The translations under genes were made by a program, and so were the position numbers. Below are positions 37,421 to 50,147 of a stretch of DNA of 64,000 nt, in pieces; the stretch's first letter is position 1, and every line of letters starts with the position of its first letter. The stretch spans positions 50,596-114,595 of the forward strand of contig NW_019775566.1 of assembly GCF_001039355.2 (NCBI RefSeq), given 5' to 3'. Under the pieces are notes generated by a model. It did not search any database. It had not been told where the DNA came from and was given only the letters and a program-made list of their open reading frames with translations. The stretch is from Lingula anatina (taxonomy: Eukaryota; Brachiopoda; Lingulata; Lingulida; Lingulidae).

Positions 37421-39370
37421 GTAATGCTAAAAAACTTTTCGTGTATTATTCAAAGACAACGCAGCATGAATCTTTAAGATTCTAAAATGTATTAGTTGCT
37501 AGTAATCTAAGATCATTTAAACATAAACAGCAATTAAAAAATAAAACAGAATATTACTGATAGAATTTGCTTTCATTTTTAACCTTGCATTTTAGTTAAT
37601 TTTGTTTTATATATATGTTCACATATGTCTTTTAATATTCCTTTATTCTTATTCACTAGTGGTTTTATTCAACTATGATGCAAAGAATTATTTATCCAAC
37701 CCTCGGATTAAAAACTTGATATAAATTTGATAATTATGAGGAAAATGACCAAATGTGAGCACATCCATGTCTATTTTACAGGAACACTGTTTGCCAGCGT
37801 ATCATCTATTGAGACGCTCTGTTCCCTTCTAGCCAACGTGATCTTCAACTCTATCTACTCCGCTACTGTGGCGATCTACAAGGGAATTGTCTTCTTCAGT
37901 ATAGCGGGCGTGTTTATGGTGGCGTTTCTTATTCTTGTGTATGTTTTCTTAATTTTTCCCTTTTTATTGCATTGTTATGAACCATGGACTTTCATTGTGA
38001 ATGTATACATTCATAAATTAGCTAAAATACTTAGTATATTTCTAATACTTTCGTTCAGGCACGTAAAAAATTAATGTTAATTGAAATCATACATTTGAAT
38101 AACTTAAAAGTAGAAAAAATGGCTTCGCACGGCGTAGTTTAATTTGTTGGCATGGAACAAAAAGATCACTGATGGTACAACTTACTTAAAAATGTGATAA
38201 ATACACGATTCGCATTTTGATCATTTATGCCTCTTTTTCAACAGGATATACAACATCGGTGCCCGGACGCCATCTTACGCAGAACTCAAGGAGATCCAGG
38301 AGGACGAGGAAACGTTTATCAGTGCAAAGTATTTCAAGGAGCCAGTCTATGGTTCGACGAAACCGGGAGGCGACTCGGGGCGGGGCACTATCAGAGACAC
38401 ATGGAGGGAGACAGAAGCAGAGTTTTAGTCGTCTTATATAGTTCAGTGGAATATTCCGGAAGATATGAACTACGCATAACTCTGATACTGGAACTTCCAT
38501 TGGCAACTGACCGACATTGCGGTATCAACCTTTCACTTTGTAATGACCTGGATGGACTGGTCGCCTGATCTATAGTCTACGGCAGGTTGAGACCGCAACG
38601 CCGGTCAGTTGCTATCGTAAGTTTCCATATCAGAGGCAAACAAAGTTTCCACTCTAATTCTACCGGAAAATTAAGAACTCTAGAGCATATTTATGATAAT
38701 AGAAGTGTCTAAATGATAAAGCATAAAATGCTGGGCATTTGAAACTGTATCAACTGGCTTAGCTTAATTTACTTTGGCCTATATATCTCTATTAAGCCCC
38801 TTTTATCATTTACCTGACTGCGCTGCTTGGTCCAATAAAACAAGTTGGAAATATACCACAGGAGAACGCTAAGCATATTTTAAGTGGGGTTAACCCCCCT
38901 GTACTCCCCCCCTTCAGGTTCCTTCGCCTATTGTGTCGATAATATGAGAAAATTCAGCTTGGTTGTTATAACTGAATTTGAAGGAGTGACATCGCCAGGC
39001 GGCACCACTTATACAAAACACAAATCAAATCCAGTGTGATCGAAATGTTTTCTTCAAGTTCAAAAAGAGCTATTAACAAAGAAAATAAAGATGCAAACTA
39101 CTATAAAATATACAATTGAATATTATATAATTATAGAATGTGAGGCACTGTTCAAACTGATAACACCAAATGGTATCTGACCAACTTCAAAATTCATATT
39201 ATTGCCAGCGAACCCATACACACTATGCTTCTATACACTTCAAGGAAATCGTCGTCATATATTCAGGTGTCCATTACCATACGGTTAACATCGGTCGATT
39301 CCGTACAACAGTACAAATATACAGGGAATTTTCACCAGTGTAGGTATATACAAATATATGACTGGGTTCT

Positions 39371-39577
39371 CATAAACCTATATATTGTACTAGCAGGATC
39401 GATGTAACTCCGACGGGATACTCAGTAAATTGCATTCAGTTTAAGCGGTTTAAGTGTCGGTCACGCCCACTGAAGCTGCTAGGAGGGTAATTAACTTTCC
39501 TGCACGCTTAAACTGATCGCAATTTAGCGAGAATCCCCTCGGAGATAGATCGACCCAGCTAGTACGATAGGGTTATG
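39371..39577. mobile_element. MITE, family M1, copy B intergenic
   Basis: Counterpart of 29058-29236. It keeps an internal stretch (ctaggagggtaattaactt) that copy A has lost. Confidence 0.65.
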
Positions 39578-40936
39578 TGAATGGTCCCTATGGTGTCAAC
39601 ATGTTAGAGATAAGACTTTATCATTATTTAACGAGAAGGCGGCGGTATGGTGTGTGTGAACTTTGTCTTCATATAATATTAGTGCATCGATCACCTATCT
39701 ATTTCTACTCCCCAGCGCAGAATGTGGAGATGTTGTGAAGGCCATCGATACAATTGTCACATAAAATGTTCTTCTCTGATTTGAAAGACCAAAGCTCACG
39801 CAAATTAACACGGATCTGAAATAGAATATTTGATGCACAAAATGTGGCGTTTATAATTAGGGAATGCGAGTGTGGAGGTGGTGGTGGTGGGGGGGGGGGT
39901 GTGAGAATAAACCTTATTAACGACAAAATGAAATAGGGTTCCCTTTCTTCTGTGTGCCTCTATTCTCTAAGGAGTTGATACATGTAGGTGATATGAAAGT
40001 CTGCTGTACCGTGTACCGTATATCCCAAATATCACTTCTGTGTGGTGATTAAATAATAGTGTCACTGGTCACGTTGTTGTGATTTGTAAGTACGTCAAGT
40101 ATCCGTGCGAAAGAGGGCACCATCATTGTGTTGACAAGTACAGTGTAACTGTATGTCTTTCTAATCAGGTACAGGTATATATCTTTATATTATCCCAAAA
40201 GTAGGCCTAGGCAGAGATTTATATCTTGGATAACGACAACAATCTGACAACAGTGTTCCAAATTTGACTACTCCTTTGTCTCTTCATACAAAACAGAAGT
40301 TTATCCCAGGCCACAGCAGATTTTGTAGCATTTGATACGACTTGAGATGTTACCAAATTAAATGGGGTTATAAACTAGACAAGAAGAGGTCACTTACGGA
40401 TTGTATTGTCTCCATTGTCACGCGGTTAAAGTTGCAGCAAGATATTAGAAGGACATGTACAATGGACAAAGGTGACCACAACTTGGTTGGAGTCTGACAA
40501 CTACATTATAACCGATAACTATTAGGTAAGATGCCTACGTGATAGATCAAACGTGGATAGAGCAGTTGAAGTTCAGAGAAAGTTAAAAATTCCGATTCAC
40601 TGTGATCGTGGTGAATTTGATCTTGATTTGGATTAATCTAGTTTTCAAGTCGGCATTCGCCAGATGTTTCATAACGTAAGTTTTCATTTCTGTTTGTTTT
40701 ACTGTGAAATGGAGCCTTGTAATTTTCAACGCGATATTCTTCACGGGACTATTTTTGATAACTTGCTGTATATACGTCAACTCATTCTTACCCTCTTTAA
40801 ATAAGATTAAGTTGTACTTTAACACGCAGTTTGCTTAATTCAATGGATGTCTGTTTCATTTTTAGCAAAGATGAGGTACAAGTGAGCCTTATATTATCAT
40901 TAAGTTGTACAGGAAAACTAAACTGAAAAATAGTAA

Positions 40937-41415
40937 GGCCACACTTTTTTATTTTTATGGATGACTTCCTCTGGGGATCCCGAAATCGGTGCGAGAGGGC
41001 GAAAAAAAAAAACAGTTAAAAAAAAAAAAAAAAAAAAAACTACGTTAGTAAAGGAAAGCTGTCAGTACACAGTACGGGCGATAATCTCTGGCCGCCGCCA
41101 GCCTTTCGTATAATTGTAGAAAGGTGATATCTCTATGCCCAATATCAATGACATACCAATCCAAACGACGGCCTCCGTCCTCCTTATGACTTTAATTGTC
41201 GTGTAATTTATCAGCAATCCTAGAGATGAGTTTGACGGCAAAGCCGCCAATTTCCAGGTAGCGATAATACGCATGCGCAGAGAGCTCATTTTCCGGCAAA
41301 ATTCAATAAGGACGTTTGCGACAACCGACTTCGTTGGGGGTAATTTTCTTTTTCGGAGAACGGACGAAAATCGGTGCGCGCGCAGGATGTCATCCATTAA
41401 AAAAAAAATGTGGCC
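40937..41415. mobile_element. Harbinger-like MITE upstream of gene 4B
   Basis: Copy B counterpart of 30578-31027 with the same ends and TAA flanks. It has gained a poly(A) tract near 41017-41039. Confidence 0.8.
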
Positions 41416-41543
41416 TAACGAGGATCCGTAAATATTGTGAAAAAATGCCAATATGTAAATACAAATAAATTAAAACTGTGTTTCTTCATTAGCAAATTTT
41501 CAAACAGTGACTCCGCGACTAAATTCCACAAAATCAAACCAAA

Positions 41544-42946
41544 ATGGACGACAATGAGTACGATTCCTTGGGAGCCACTGAGAAAGGTCCTAACGAGAAA
41601 GTGCCACTGATTCAACATGGAACGTCAAGATACAAGCCAAGGTGCCCAATAACAGTGGAACCAGTCATGTTTCTTTATTTTCTGGGAACAGTTGCTACGG
41701 CGCCACTGGCAACACAGTACCTTCACGCCAAGGTAGCAGACGACCTTCACTTCGACCCCGTGCAGTACCATAGCAACCAGTCAGAGGACATCTCCATCTG
41801 CCTTTTGAACGCGTCAGACCCAGTGGTTAAGATGGAACAACTAGTGCAGGAAATATCGTCTGGCTGGCTTCAGAAGTTCAGCCTAGCAACGATGATTCCC
41901 GCCATAATCGTCACGACGTTTTATGGTTCGTACAGCGATAAGGGAGGACGGAAATTCTGTATTCTGCTTCCCTGTGTCGGAAGTTTCATCAAAAATGTGT
42001 GCAACATCATCGTGGTCACTTTCAAATTGGACATCTTTTGGCTTGTTATCACTTGTGTCATTGAAGGTATGTTCGGGTACTACGCCACTATCCTCATCGG
42101 GGGCATGTCATACATTGCTGATATCACAACGGAGAAGCAACGTGCTTTCAGAATTCTAGTCTTAGAAGTCATGTTATGGCTTGGTTCGGCCATTTCCCAG
42201 GTGATCATTGGCTATTGGGTTAAGGCTGACCCAACTTTCCTTGGACCAACAGTATTCATTACAGTATTATACGGGGTATCTGCCTTATACACGTTTTTTC
42301 TAATCACAGAAACTGTAGAAAAAGATCCAGAAGCACGCTTCTTCACTCTGGACAACGTCAAGGCAATGCTTCTTATGTACGCCCGTGCCCCAAATGGAGA
42401 AGATCCGTCACGCGTTTGGAAAATACGGACTCTTTGCTTCACTATGCTCTTCGGGACAATGTCCCTCGTGGCCACGTCGACCGTAGACGTTTTGTACGAA
42501 CTCAACTTTCCGTTCTGTTGGACGTCTACGAAGATTGGATGGTATACCGCGGCGGTCTCCGTTGCCACACAGGTGGCTGGGCTCTTGACGCTGCCACTGT
42601 TTAAGCGGTGTAAGATGCCCGAGCCCGTGATAATGATGATCGGTACGATGAGCGCTTTACTTTGGAAGGGTATGGTGGCATTTGCAAACCATGACTGGGA
42701 AATGTACGTTGGTAAGTGGGAAAGAAACCGTTCTTCACGTAGGAGATAATTTGGCTGTATCAATGTTTTTAGTAAAATTTTTCTTTATACATTTTCATCG
42801 TGCATTTTTTAAGGAAGCATGTTCCCTTTTCTTTGTCCATACGTCTGTTATGCAAATATTGAATCAAAATGCTAAGAAGTAGATGAAAAATAATAAACAG
42901 AGGTCTTCACTGCTAACATTAACAAAACAAGGGCATATTCTAATAC

Positions 42947-43021
<75 letters not shown>

Positions 43022-44526
43022 AGATAGAGAGAGAAAGAGAGGGAGAGAGGAGACGAGGGTATAGAGATCTACAATTCATTTTCAGCCGGTGGTCTTGGCG
43101 TACTTGGGATCCTCCTAGTCCCTGTGCTGCGTGCCGTCATGTCCGAGCAGGTCTCCGCTCACGAACAAGGTAAAAGCATAGGGGTGGGATGGAAATCGCA
43201 GCTCCTTGCTTTCTGTAACGATCACCTCGGTGTTCATGAGAGACAAATTAACGCATCTTACTGGTATATCTCTATGCTCGTCGGAACGTTATCGTGGTTC
43301 AGGGGTCGGTGCAGGCTATCGTACTTCAGACGCATGGGAAAACAATGCAAAAATTCGCCATTGCTATCAAAAGTACATTCTTTGGTTTTACTAGTACTGT
43401 TGTTGTTATTACGTAGTCACAATTGTCATTGTAAAGGAAGTTATAGGAAGCATATCACAAATGCCGTCAAACACTTGTCATTATTTTATGTGAAATTTAT
43501 AAGAGCTTCCAAAATCCGTTGTAGGCCCTGGACACTGAGGGGCAAATAAAAGTATTGCTTTATTGTGCGTACATTGTTTAAACCTTTTATTACTTTTTCT
43601 AGGCACTTTATTTGCGAGTATTGCTTCCATAGACTGTGCTTGCTCTCTGCTCGGTGGCGTCTTGTTTTCTACCGTATACGAATACACTGTGATGTACTAT
43701 CGTGGCGCCGTCTACCTGACAATGGTTGGCATGTATACCATAGCTCTAATTGCTATATTGTAAGTATAGGGCCTATGCAATGGAATTATTAGTCATAATC
43801 AACTGTTACTTTAATCGAGTAAAAATATACCCAGGACAATATTACACAGAACAAAATAATTTGATTTTGCTATAATTTAGTTGTAAAACGTATACAGCGT
43901 TTGGCGATCATTTCAACTTCATAAAAGAGGCAAAAAGTATCTAAAATGTATGCTCTGTAGTAAATACTACGGAATTTCTCTAGATGCATATGCAAACAAA
44001 ATAAAAATATAGCAAACCTCAGATGTGAATATTTCACTATATTTTCAAGAAATTTCACTCCATACCACTACATGAAAATTGAAATTAATTTCATTTAATT
44101 ATTTATCAGAATGATTGAAAATACATGTAGGCTAACAGAACAATTGCAGTATACAAGTTTTAAGAAGACCAACCAACCATCTTTTTAAGAAAGCAATGAA
44201 CAAGAAAAACTCCAAAACTCTCTTAAAATTGATTTTTGTGCCAAGTACTACAGGAATGTTACCAAACCTATGTACCATACGCTGAAACTCAAGGGAAAAA
44301 TTGAATATGGCAGATAGGTTTTTGGATTTCAAACTATAATTATCAATACCTGATATCGCGACCAATTCATTCATCTCATCATGTCCCTTCTTTCTCTAGG
44401 TATTACTTCATAAGGTCTAGCAGAGAACGAAAACAGAATATGGTGAAGAAAAGTTGTTTCTCCGTTCACAACCATGATGACATGTGTGTTCAAGTGACGG
44501 CGTTCCCTGAGCCCAAAGAGACATAA
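41544..44526 (+). CDS. SLC46-like major facilitator transporter, gene 4B (4 coding exons, 511 aa)
   Basis: Second copy of the gene at 31156, intact. Coding exons 41544-42711, 43086-43169, 43603-43759 and 44400-44526, each the same length as in 4A. Exon 1 differs from 4A at only a handful of residues (for example M20V and E73V), with one further change in the tail (R to C). The signature GSYSDKGGRK and the NQS/NAS sequons are kept. Both flanks are also duplicated: the same transposon upstream (40937-41415), the same microsatellite in intron 1 (longer here), and the same 3' flank with a poly(A) signal at 45103. Substrate unknown. Could be a recent tandem duplicate or a second haplotype laid end to end. 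Confidence 0.9.
42950..43052. repeat. CT/CA/GA microsatellite in intron 1 of gene 4B
   Basis: Longer version of the run at 32561. Confidence 0.9.
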
Positions 44527-44539
44527 CAGATACCTCTTC

Positions 44540-44800
44540 AATGGCGGATTTAGAGGGGGGAGGGGGAGGGGCGCCCTGACCCCCCCCCCCCCCCCCCCCA
44601 CCTTCAATTTCTGATAAAAAGTCACACCAGTGGTCCCCTCTGAAATTAGATTATTGAGTAGATGAATCATAGTTCTAAGCCGTACGAAATGGCAACGTTC
44701 GCCCTCTAAAATAGAAAAAATTCGGGGCCCTCAGCGGACCCCGAACCCAACGCCAAGGGGAAGGTGGGGGAAGGGTCATATAATCCTGGATCTGCCACTG
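44540..44800. mobile_element. Short element after gene 4B, with long C run
   Basis: Begins aatggcggatttag and ends cctggatctgccactg, inverted-repeat-like ends; contains a poly-C run (44579-44599). Same position as in 4A and 4C. Confidence 0.55.
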
Positions 44801-45189
44801 CTCTTAAGTCATCGCATACAGAATTCATGGGCAGATCTGGAGTAGGGCGGGTCGTTTAACGTGCACACTCCTCTCGGAAACTTAATTTTCTTCGCCATCC
44901 CTTCATGGTTGCCTTAACTTCCAAAGCGGGAGAAAAGACGTTCCTAGCACGCTATGTTTGGGTTATGGTAGACTAGTATGACAATGTAGGGTTGTTTTAT
45001 GAGGTTTTTATTTATGTACCCGGTTTATTAATCATACATGTGTGGTCATTTTACGACACTCGTTTACTAACCAATCAAAGTGAAAGCCTGTCTTCCTTTG
45101 ACAATAAAGTTTTTGATCACAAATATATAGGAATGATTCTGTTATTTCTTTATTAAACACAGTTACGTGTAACACTATCATGCAATATC

Positions 45190-45525
45190 TACACACACTG
45201 GACAATAGAAGTGTCACCCCCTAAATCAGAGTAATAAGAGTAGATCTTGGGTAGTTATAATGCCTGGTCTACTTATAATGTGACTAATGAGCATAAAACC
45301 GCTATACCATGGAATTGTATTGTTGGTCTTGTACATGTACAGCAAATGTTATTCCTTTCTTCCTCCAATATGGCAAGATACAGGCAATTATCTAACGGTT
45401 ATAGGCGTCAAATTATTAACCTGAAGAGGCGGAATATAAGCAATGTCAGAATATCGATACAATTGAATTGTTCAGTCAGAACCATGCAGAGGGTCTGGTC
45501 TCGGTATAGAAACACTGGATCAAGG
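45190..45525 (+). pseudogene. 5' fragment of a Tc1/mariner-like transposon
   Basis: From the ATG at 45370 the frame encodes about 52 residues with the typical Tc1 N-terminal helix-turn-helix: YRRQIINLKRR, then NISNVRISIQLNCSVRTMQR and VWSRYRNTGSR. It then runs into unrelated intergenic repeat sequence at GGTTAACCCCCC, so the DDE catalytic domain is missing. An acacactggacaatagaagt phrase at 45193 may be the element's end. Confidence 0.65.
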
Positions 45526-46014
45526 TTAACCCCCCTGTACTCCCCCCCCCCTTCACGCTCCTTTTTCTATTGTGTTGATAATATGAGGAAATTCAGCTTG
45601 GTCGTTATAACTGAATTTGCCAGATGCCACCACTTAAACAAAACACAAATCAAATCCAGTGTGATCGAAATGTTTCTTAAAGTTCAAAAAGAGCTATTAA
45701 CAAAGAAAATAAAGATGCAAACTACTATAAAATATATAATTGAATATTATATAATTATAGAATGTGAGGCACTGTTCAAACTGATAACACCAAATGGTAT
45801 CTGATTAACTTTAAATTTCATATAATTGCCATCGAACCCATACACACTTTACTTCATATATACAGTCGCGTGCAGAGAAAGTGACATTACGGATATTGAT
45901 GTGTATTCAAGTGTCCATTACCATACGGTTAACATCGGTCAATTCCGTACAACAGTACAAATATACAGAAAATTTGCACCAGTGTAGATATGTACAAATA
46001 TACGACTGGGTTTC

Positions 46015-46220
46015 CATAAACCTATATATTGTACTAGCAGGATCGATGTAACTCCGAGGGAATTCTCAAAAAATTGCATTCAGTTTAAGCAGCTTAAATG
46101 TCGGTCACGCCCACTGAAGCTGTTCGGGGGCAATTAACTTTCCTGCACACTTAAACTGACCACAATTTAGCGAGAATTCCCTCGAAGATAGATCTATCCT
46201 GCTAGTACGATAGGGTTATG
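46015..46220. mobile_element. MITE, family M1, third intergenic copy
   Basis: Same ends and core, more diverged, with the internal gggggcaattaactttcc retained. Confidence 0.6.
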
Positions 46221-46834
46221 GGAATGGTCCCTATGATGTCAACATGTTAGAGATAAGACTTTATCATTATCAAACGAGAAGGCCGCGGTATGGTGTGTGC
46301 AAATTTTGTCTTCATGTAATACTAGTACATCGATCAACCATCTATTTCTACTCTCGAGCGCACAGCTTTTATACGTCGCACGCTGCAAGATGTGGAAAGA
46401 ATGTGGAGATATTGCGCAGGCCTTTGATACCATTGTTACATACAATGTACTCCTCTGAATTGAAGGATCAAGGCTCATGCAAATTAAAACGCATGTAAAA
46501 TAGAATGCTTGAGGCCCAAAATATGGTGTTTAGGAACTGCCAGTGCGGTGGGGGGTGGGGGAGAGTCAACTTTGTTAACGGCAAAATGAAATAGGGTTCT
46601 TTTTCTTCTGTGTGCCGCTATTCTCTAAGGAGTTGATGCAGGGAGGAAAATATGTAAGTCTCCTGTACCGTGTACCATATATCCCAAATAGCACTGATGT
46701 GTGTGATACAATAATACTGTCACTGGTTGCGTTGTTACGATTTAAAGTACGTCTTATCCGCGCGAAAGAGGGCACTAACATTGTGTTGATAAGTACAGTG
46801 TATGTTCTTTCTAATCAGGCGCACGTATATATAT

Positions 46835-47002
46835 CAGGCCCGTAGCCAGGGGGGGTTCGGGGGGTTCGAAAGAACCCCCCTTTTTGCTGGAAAAAGGTCC
46901 ACTCTGGGTAAAATTTGACCTAGGTACATGGGGATTATATGGTAAAAGGTCCACATTTTCAGAAAAAGAACCCCCCCTTTGAAATTGCTGGCTACGGGCC
47001 TG
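46835..47002. mobile_element. MITE with CAGGCCCGTAGCCAG ends
   Basis: CAGGCCCGTAGCCAG at the left and CTGGCTACGGGCCTG at the right, perfect inverted repeats, flanked by TATAT on both sides. The matching sites in copies A and B (near 29816 and 40172) are empty with gtatatatctttat. Inner sequence has a repeated aaaggtccac. Confidence 0.8.
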
Positions 47003-47730
47003 TATATCTTTATATTACCCCAAAAAAGTAGGCCTATAGACAGAGATATAAATCTTGGATAACGACGACATTCTGACAACAGTGTTCCAAATTTGACTAC
47101 TCCTTCGCCTCTTCATACAAAACAAGTCTATCCCTAGCCACGCCAAATTTAGTAGCATTTGTTATCGACATGTGATACAAGCAAATCAAATGGGGTTATA
47201 AAGTAGAAACAGGAAGAGGTCACATGCGGATTGTGTTGTCTCCATTGTCACGCGGTCGATGTTACAGCAAGATATTATAGGGAGACGTACATGGGACAAA
47301 GGTGACCACAACTTGGAGTCTGCCTACTACATTAAAACCGATAACCATTAGGTGATGGCTCATACGTAGATGGAGCAGCTGAAGTTCAGAAAAAGTTAGA
47401 AATTCTCATTGACTGCGATCGTGGTGAATTTGACCTTGACTTGGATTAATCTAGTTTTCAAGTCGGTATTCGCCAAGTGTTGCATAACGTAAGTTTCATT
47501 TCAGTTTGTTATACCTTGTAATAAAACCATATAATTTGTACGCGGTACTGTTTTGGGGATGCAGTTGATAACTCATAACTCTGGGATTTGAGGTGCAAAA
47601 AAAATAATCGCAATTTCTGACTCCTGATTGAGCAATAAATAACAGTTAAAATGCACCAGAATGCAGTATTATACATACAGTTTTTAAAAATTTTCCACAC
47701 CGTGGGAGGGGGACACCCCCACCCACACAC

Positions 47731-47961
47731 NNNNNNNNNNNNNNNNNNNNNNNNNNNNNNNNNNNNNNNNNNNNNNNNNNNNNNNNNNNNNNNNNNNNNN
47801 NNNNNNNNNNNNNNNNNNNNNNNNNNNNNNNNNNNNNNNNNNNNNNNNNNNNNNNNNNNNNNNNNNNNNNNNNNNNNNNNNNNNNNNNNNNNNNNNNNNN
47901 NNNNNNNNNNNNNNNNNNNNNNNNNNNNNNNNNNNNNNNNNNNNNNNNNNNNNNNNNNNNN
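47731..47961. other. Assembly gap (231 N)
   Basis: Run of N flanked on both sides by low-quality C/G homopolymer sequence. The outer end of the left inverted arm lies 100 bases to its right. Confidence 0.99.
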
Positions 47962-49146
47962 GCGGTGTTTTTTTGGGGGGGGGTTTGTAAACCCGGGGCC
48001 GGCCCCCCGGGGGGGGGGGGTACAAATGGAGACAACACCAAACCCCCCCCCCCCCCCCCGGAGGCTCTGCCCAAGCACTGTGGTCATAAAATTTCAGTTG
48101 AAACTGTGTCCTTTGGTAAATCTTTCGGTTATTCTTTGAAACTACATGGTGGCATTTTGGCTGGGTATTGTGACAAAATTTGACTCCAAAGGCATCTTTG
48201 ATTTTATACAGAAATCTAACTGGTGTCACCAAATTATCAGATAAGTAATACAAGAAAATGTTTTAATAGTCTGTAAATAAGATTATTATTGACATATTAT
48301 TGACCTTATTTTTGACAGAGAGACCAAATAACCAGATTTGTACACTCCATTTTGTGGATAATGATCATGTGAATTGTAATTTTTTTTTTTACGTAAAATT
48401 ACCATTCATGTGATCAAGTATCCAAGATGGTGAATCAAAATGTAGTGTATGACTCTCATAATTTTATCTCAAAGCCAGGCATTATTCATTTATCCACACA
48501 GTAAGTAAACTTCTTAATCTGCACCCTGTCCCAAAACCCTTCCCTTTCCAAATATCATTTCTATCAGGCAACTTGGTGATTAGGTTAGTGGGATGAGCTA
48601 AAGCGGAATCACCTGTACTTGCTCACGTTTGTTTACGGAAATAATGAGCGTTACTGTCCAAATTTAGCTATAAACAAATTACAAACACCATGAATGTCCT
48701 TCTTTGACTATAAACAAAGTAAATAAAAGATAAGAAAGGGTTTTATTGCACACATACTATGGTATATCTAAAATATGTCAAATAAATTAAAAAAGAGTAC
48801 TGGAAATATCCTCAGCAGTGTCTGTCTCACTGCCCTACTCATGTTTGCATATCTCATATACTACTATCTAGATCATTTAATTCAGATATGCTTGATAAAT
48901 GCTCTTATGGTAGACTTTGCTGAGGACAAGCCACCTGCCCTCAGATCCCTCAACTTTGTATACAAATATCCCAAACCTACACATGACATGACAGATAAGA
49001 CATTATCAAATAATACATACTAGTAATGGTAAGGAAAAAAATGTTAACTGTAGAACAAAGAAGTGAATTCCCATGCATGCTGAAAATGAAAGTGAAAGGC
49101 ACATGCACAAGTCAAATCTAGGTTGTAGTTCTGACCAAGTCTTTAC

Positions 49147-50109
49147 CTTGTCACAGCCAGATAAAAGCCCCCTAAGGAGGCGAGGGAGAGGCTGACGTGG
49201 AATACAACTACTGTTGAACCATAATCCTTTACAGCTAGTTTTAGTTTCTGTGCCCCGCTGAGCTGTACCTCTCCTGCTGGCGGTGGTGGGTCAGACTTGG
49301 TGCAGTAATGGCGACGCTGGGGAAAAACCAGGGAGGCATAGCCCCTCTTTTGTTGACCAAATTGCTCCTGAAATCAGGATTGTTATGACAAGATATCTTC
49401 AGGCAGTCTCTGAATTTTGTCATCTTTAAGTGAAAGGCATCACACCATGAATAAAACTTGACAGGGCAGAATAATTGGTGCTTAGTCAAGGGTTTTGTTA
49501 CACCTAACAACTAAAGTACATTTACAACAGCCTTTTCTGACTGTCAACTGCCCCCTTACAATTATAATAGCGTAGACAGGTAAAGTACCACCAGTAGAAA
49601 CATATATAACGAGAGGTGACTGAAAGGCACAGATAACTTAAACCTACATCATCACATATATACATGTATGCCTACTAAAATGTATGAAGAAAATCACAGC
49701 TCTATGCCAAAAGCAACTTCCTTACTTTAAATCGTGTAAGATTTTCTGCTTAAAAATGTGCAAAACTACAGTAAGTGTGTGGGTTTTAAAGTAGTATATT
49801 TAATTGGTTTACCAGTCAACATCTTGTCAGCCATCAGCAAAGTTTCATTACCTATTTCTATGATGATTTATATATTATTGCCACCCAGGAAGATGTCACA
49901 GGCCACTGCTCATTATTATACAAATCATTGACATATTTCACACAGACCCTATATATAGACTGGAGCACATCCCATCCTCACACACTAAAGGTCTATCGAG
50001 AGGAATGTGGATTAAGTCTTATCATAGACAATGTGCTTGCATTTTAGGTCATATCTAAAGGAGTATCAGTGGATGGGCAAGTCTTATTTACCATGTAGCA
50101 ATCTTTTAG

Positions 50110-50147
<38 letters not shown>

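Larger units (their letters stand above)
34985..38428 (+). pseudogene. SLC46-like transporter gene 3B, exon 1 interrupted (broken copy of gene 3A or assembly break)
   Basis: Nearly identical to the gene at 24858. Exons would be 34985-36306 (interrupted), 36727-36810, 37782-37938 and 38245-38428, all with intact splice sites. Exon 1 carries a 115-nt surplus, not a multiple of three: after 35333 there are about 74 nt made of pieces resembling intron 2 (compare 26743) and the 3' flank (compare 28636) of gene 3A, then an N at 35408, then about 39 nt of exon 1 repeated. The reading frame is lost as written. Exon 1 after the N and all later exons are open and almost unchanged, which argues that the break is a contig join and the gene may be functional in the animal. 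The alternative is a real rearrangement. Poly(A) signal at 38834. Confidence 0.8.
34958..45193 (+). repeat. 10-kb tandem duplication, copy B (genes 3B and 4B)
   Basis: Second copy. The first 375 bases are joined without a gap to copy A through 34661-34957, so a true second gene-3 start does follow gene 4A. After the N at 35408 the copy continues to 45193, where Tc1-like sequence begins. Confidence 0.85.
45524..47580 (+). repeat. Third, diverged copy of the intergenic segment between genes 3 and 4
   Basis: Matches 28657-30430 and 38893-40790 in the same order, but with no gene 3 or gene 4 body next to it. It begins abruptly at GGTTAACCCCCCTGTAC inside the Tc1-like fragment and fades near 47580, before the N gap. 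Probably the remains of a third array unit. Confidence 0.7.

Noticed and set aside
45526-45804. Continuation of the Tc1-like frame
   Set aside because: After the helix-turn-helix region the frame enters intergenic repeat sequence; the extra residues are accidental.
47509-48253. Frames of 140-190 codons across 47.5-48.2 kb
   Set aside because: They run through the N gap and homopolymer sequence.
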